Part shown: positions 13,398 through 16,434 of the stretch, piece by piece
Numbering within the stretch: the first letter of the stretch is position 1
Layout: each line of letters opens with the position of its first letter
Assembly (NCBI GenBank): GCA_035946955.1
Contig: DASYYE010000258.1
Span: forward strand, 1-16,434
DNA: 16,434 nt
Direction: 5' to 3'
Origin: DASYYE01 sp035946955
Lineage (GTDB): Bacteria > Actinomycetota > Actinomycetes > Streptosporangiales > Streptosporangiaceae
Notes under the pieces: model-generated
The model's database searches: none
The model's input: the letters and a program-made list of their open reading frames with translations, nothing else
Told to the model about the DNA's origin: nothing
Program-made: the position numbers and the translations under genes

Positions 13398-14363
13398 CTA
13401 CCTGGGCTGGCCGGACAGCCTGCGCGCTGGCAGGCGCTGCGGCTCGTGGGCCAGCCCAACCACGTCCGCGAGCCGCTCGACCCGCAGGCCGGCCAGCTCC
13501 TCTTCGAGTTCCCGCAGGATACGGGCACACGCGGAGGGGTCATGGAAGACCGTGGTGCCGACGCTGACCATCGAGGCGCCCGCCAGGATCATCTCCAGCG
13601 CGTCCCGGCCGGTGCGCACCCCCCCAGCCCCGATGATCGGCACGTCAGGGAATGCCTCATGCACCTGCCAGACGCAGCGCACGGCCACCGGGCGGATGGC
13701 AGGGCCGGACAAGCCGCCCGTCAGCCCGGCCAGTACCGGCCGCAGCGTCGCGGTGTCGATCGCCATCCCCAGCAGGGTGTTGATCAGGGTCAGGCCGTCC
13801 GCGCCCGCGGCCACGCAGGCACCCGCGATGCTGGTGATGTCGGTGACATCCGGGGACAGTTTCGCGAACACCGGGATGTCATAGCGCAGCCTTGCCCGCA
13901 CGGCCTCGATGACCGCTGCGGACGCACCGGGGTCGCAGGCGAACACCTGTCCCCTGTCCTCCACGTTCGGGCAGGAGATGTTGACTTCGACCGCGGTCAC
14001 ACCCGACGCGTCGGACAGGCGGGCGGCCAGCTCGGCGAACGCATCGACGGTGCCGCCGGCGATGGAGACCACCGCGCGCGCGCCCGCGGACAGCAGCCAC
14101 GGCAGGTCACGCTGCAAGAACGCGTCAATGCCCGGGCCCTGCAGGCCAATCGAGTTGAGCATGCCGCTGGGAGTCTCGGCCATCCGCGGCGTCGGCCGGC
14201 CGGCCCGGGGGGCGAGCATGACCGACTTGGTGACGACTGCACCGATCCCGGCGACATCGATGAACTGGGCGAGTTCACGGCCCATCCCGGCACAGCCCGA
14301 AGCGGTCAGGATGGGGTTGGGCAGCTCCACATGGGCCAGCCGCGTCCGCAGGTCAACGGCCAT
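13398..14363 (-). CDS. pyrD: Dihydroorotate dehydrogenase, class 1B catalytic subunit
   Basis: This FMN protein oxidises dihydroorotate to orotate; in class 1B enzymes electrons pass to NAD+ through PyrK, encoded next to it. ATG at 14363 gives 321 residues beginning MAVDLRTRLAHVELPNPILT; the longer upstream frame is the pyrK tail read in another frame. Visible features are Lys46 in TKS, the substrate loop with catalytic Cys131 in NISCPN (128-133), and the C-terminal phosphate-binding IIGAGGVRTGRDALEM. A Cys rather than Ser at the catalytic position, plus the PyrK partner, places it in class 1B rather than the membrane class 2 used by many actinobacteria. Its first 11 bases overlap the end of pyrK, implying coupled translation. 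Confidence 0.95.
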   Translation of the reverse strand: MAVDLRTRLAHVELPNPILTASGCAGMGRELAQFIDVAGIGAVVTKSVMLAPRAGRPTPRMAETPSGMLNSIGLQGPGIDAFLQRDLPWLLSAGARAVVSIAGGTVDAFAELAARLSDASGVTAVEVNISCPNVEDRGQVFACDPGASAAVIEAVRARLRYDIPVFAKLSPDVTDITSIAGACVAAGADGLTLINTLLGMAIDTATLRPVLAGLTGGLSGPAIRPVAVRCVWQVHEAFPDVPIIGAGGVRTGRDALEMILAGASMVSVGTTVFHDPSACARILRELEEELAGLRVERLADVVGLAHEPQRLPARRLSGQPR

Positions 14364-15474
14364 GGGTCCGCCGTCCGGGGTCGGGCGCGGCCTTGCCGCT
14401 GCCGGGGTGGTGGCCACCAGCCGCACGGGTGACAGGCGGCGAGCCCGGGGCGTTGCCTCCGCTGCCATGGGCGGCCGCCCCATTGCCCGGGGTATTCCCG
14501 CCGCCGCGGCCCGCGGCCGTACTGCCCGGGCGGCCGCCGCCCACGCTGCCCGCCGCCCGGACCGGGGGCGCAGGCCGCGGCTTGGGCGACGGCGCGGGCT
14601 TCCACCCCGGTGCGCCGAGCGCGTCGAACGGGATGGTGCCAACGTCGTCCCAGCGCACCGACTCTCCCAGGAAGACCGGGCCGTCGACGCAGGACCGGAC
14701 CATCCTGGTCACACCGTCATCGCCGACCACGGGGAGCACGCAGGTCATGCACACGCCGGTGCCGCAGGCCATGGACTCTTCCACCAGTGCCTGCACCGGG
14801 ATGTCGTAACGCCCGGCAAGTGCCGAGACCTGGCGCAGCATCCCCATCGGGCCGCACGCGTAGATGACGTCGGTGCGGGTGTCGTGGATGAGCTGCGTCA
14901 GCATGTCCGTGACCAGCCCACGGGCGCCCATGGAGCCGTCCTCGGTAGTGATCACGGCGGACCTGCCGGTGCGCCGGGCCGTGAGCGCCCCGAACACCCG
15001 GTCGGCGCTGGCCGCTCCCAGCAGGAAGTCCACTGTGCAGCCCTTGCCACGCAGCCGCTGTGCGAGTGAGAACAACGGGGCACTGCCGTAGCCGCCCCCG
15101 ACCAGCAGGCAGTTCACCGGGTCACGGGGCACCGGGAAGGGCCGTCCCAGCGGCCCGGCGAGGTCCACGACATCACGGGTCCGCAGCTGCGAAAGCCACT
15201 CGGTCCCCGGGCCGACCACGGCGAACACGAACTCCACAGTGCCGCCATGGTCGGGGCGCACCTCGTGGATGGAGAAGGCACGGCGCAGCAGCATGGAGGT
15301 CTGCGGGCCGCCGACCGCGACGGCGATGAACTGGCCAGGGCGGAACCGCGCGGCGATCGCGGGCGCGATGACCGTCATGGCGTAGTAGGCGTCCACCCGG
15401 CGGACGGTGAGGACGGTCCCCCGTACCTGCACCTGCAGGGGGGCTGCCGAGCGCTCGCTCGGGCGGGCCGTCAT
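14353..15474 (-). CDS. pyrK: Dihydroorotate dehydrogenase electron transfer subunit, with extra disordered tail
   Basis: PyrK is the FAD and [2Fe-2S] subunit that passes electrons from PyrD to NAD+. Residues 1-285 are a standard PyrK: an FAD-binding barrel with RRAFSIH (64-70), an NAD-binding fold with GGGYGSAPL (126-134) and CGPM (207-210), and a cluster-binding domain with Cys237, Cys242, Cys245 and Cys262. From about 290 to 373 the protein is a Pro/Gly/Ala/Arg-rich, probably disordered tail (for example APSPKPRPAPPVR), which most PyrK proteins lack. The ATG start overlaps the carB stop as ATGA, and the gene's end overlaps the pyrD start by 11 bases. The tail may be a linker, a gain by drift of the stop codon, or unimportant. 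Confidence 0.93.
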   Translation of the reverse strand: MTARPSERSAAPLQVQVRGTVLTVRRVDAYYAMTVIAPAIAARFRPGQFIAVAVGGPQTSMLLRRAFSIHEVRPDHGGTVEFVFAVVGPGTEWLSQLRTRDVVDLAGPLGRPFPVPRDPVNCLLVGGGYGSAPLFSLAQRLRGKGCTVDFLLGAASADRVFGALTARRTGRSAVITTEDGSMGARGLVTDMLTQLIHDTRTDVIYACGPMGMLRQVSALAGRYDIPVQALVEESMACGTGVCMTCVLPVVGDDGVTRMVRSCVDGPVFLGESVRWDDVGTIPFDALGAPGWKPAPSPKPRPAPPVRAAGSVGGGRPGSTAAGRGGGNTPGNGAAAHGSGGNAPGSPPVTRAAGGHHPGSGKAAPDPGRRTHGR

Positions 15475-16434
15475 GGGCTGGCTCCCAGTGAGCCTGCACC
15501 ACGCACCGCCTTCGCGTGCTCCTGCAGGGAACGCACACCCACCCCACCGCGTGTGATCGCCTCAATGCCCTGCACAGCGGCGGCGAGGCCCTGCACCGTC
15601 GTCACGCACGGGACACCGCGCCGTACCGCGGCAGTCCGGATCTCGTAACCATCAAGCCGCGGGCCTGACTGCCCTGGACTGCCGAACGGCGTGTTGACGA
15701 TCAGGTCTACCTGGCCGTCGAGGATCATGGCGACGATGTCCGGCTCGCCGTCCGGGCCCGGCCCGTCGCTGTGCTTACGGACGATCGTGGCATGGACGCC
15801 GTGGCGGCGCAGCACCTCAGCGGTCCCGCGTGTGGCCCAGACCTCGAAGCCTAGGTCAGCGAGGCGCTTCACCGGAAAGACCATGGAACGCTTGTCGCGG
15901 TTGGCGACGGCCACGAACACCCGGCCCTTGACGGGCAGGGCACCGTAGGCGGCCGCCTGTGACTTCGCATAGGCCGTGCCGAACTCGGGGTCGATCCCCA
16001 TGACCTCACCGGTGGAGCGCATCTCCGGGCCGAGGATGGTGTCCACACCGCGGCCGTCGGCGTCGCGGAACCGGCTGAAGGGCAGCACGACTTCCTTGAC
16101 CGCGATCGGGGCGTCCAGCGGCAGGGTGGCGCCGTCGCCAGCGGCGGGGAGCAGCCCGGCGGCCCGCAGTTCGGCCACGGTCGAGCCGAGCATGATCCGG
16201 GCCGCGGCCTTGGCCACCGGCACCGCGGTCGCCTTGGACACGAACGGGACGGTCCGCGAGGCGCGGGGGTTGGCCTCCAGCACGTACAGCACCCCCGCGG
16301 CGATGGCGTACTGCACGTTCAGCAGCCCGCGCACGCCCACCCCGCGCGCGATCGCCTCGGTGCAGGTGCGGATGCGCTCGATGTCGCCCCGGCCCAGTGT
16401 GATCGGTGGCAGGGCGCAGGCTGAGTCGCCGGAG
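15471..16434 (-). CDS. carB: Carbamoyl-phosphate synthase large chain, C-terminal part (5' end outside window)
   Basis: CarB makes carbamoyl phosphate from bicarbonate, ammonia supplied by CarA and two ATP, for pyrimidines and arginine. About 320 C-terminal residues are visible; the frame is open to the right edge and begins SGDSACALPPITL, abbreviated from the second ATP-grasp domain. Further landmarks are GVRGLLNVQYA, YVLEANPRASRTVPFVSKAT and LGPEMRSTGEVMGID. The last roughly 140 residues form the allosteric MGS-like domain (KGRVFVAVANRDK, NTPFGSPGQSGPRLDGYEIR), which in E. coli binds UMP, ornithine and IMP. An internal GTG at 16340 is not the real start. The TGA overlaps the pyrK ATG, so carB is the upstream member of the visible pyr operon. 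Confidence 0.96.
   Translation of the reverse strand, partial: SGDSACALPPITLGRGDIERIRTCTEAIARGVGVRGLLNVQYAIAAGVLYVLEANPRASRTVPFVSKATAVPVAKAAARIMLGSTVAELRAAGLLPAAGDGATLPLDAPIAVKEVVLPFSRFRDADGRGVDTILGPEMRSTGEVMGIDPEFGTAYAKSQAAAYGALPVKGRVFVAVANRDKRSMVFPVKRLADLGFEVWATRGTAEVLRRHGVHATIVRKHSDGPGPDGEPDIVAMILDGQVDLIVNTPFGSPGQSGPRLDGYEIRTAAVRRGVPCVTTVQGLAAAVQGIEAITRGGVGVRSLQEHAKAVRGAGSLGASP

Noticed and set aside
13375..13530. Longer pyrF start at 13530
   Set aside because: The extra residues are low-complexity and overlap the end of pyrD in another frame; TTG at 13374 has an AGGAGG just upstream.

Overview
The window is a stretch of GC-rich actinomycete chromosome carrying housekeeping genes. Evidence for this is the very high GC content, the frequent GTG and TTG starts, the actinobacterial integration host factor (mIHF) gene next to gmk and rpoZ, and a helicase-dead PriA. 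The orotidine-phosphate decarboxylase is the short bacterial type (DxKxxD) rather than the roughly 280-residue type I associate with Streptomyces, so I lean towards a Streptosporangiales-like or related lineage; this is inference. Fifteen of the sixteen genes lie on the minus strand. Only the partial DUF2786-type gene at the far left is on the plus strand, convergent with rsmB.

In transcription order (right to left), the first block is pyrimidine synthesis: the 3' part of carB, then pyrK, pyrD and pyrF. carB/pyrK and pyrK/pyrD overlap and pyrF follows after 23 bases, so this looks like one translationally coupled operon. PyrK has an unusual disordered tail. The 3' end of pyrF runs into a striking array of twelve GGTAAG-cored direct repeats (15, 21 or 30 base units, one of 14). 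The array extends the frame by about 138 codons and loads it with TTA codons. I consider this the most unusual element in the window.

After an AT-richer spacer with a candidate promoter come mihF, gmk and rpoZ (nucleoid and DNA structure, GMP to GDP, RNA polymerase omega), then coaBC (coenzyme A) and metK (S-adenosylmethionine). The spacers mihF-gmk and gmk-rpoZ hold several small inverted repeats. metK ends in a 12-bp hairpin whose loop is exactly its stop codon. A small two-helix membrane protein with its own candidate promoter follows, then a 362-base spacer.

The last block is priA, an unrecognised HEAT-like gene, def, fmt and rsmB, packed with gaps of 1 to 29 bases. def and fmt act at the two ends of N-formylmethionine use in translation, and rsmB modifies 16S rRNA. 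A bidirectional terminator-like hairpin separates rsmB from the leftmost gene. No tRNA, rRNA, insertion sequence, phage gene or CRISPR array was seen.
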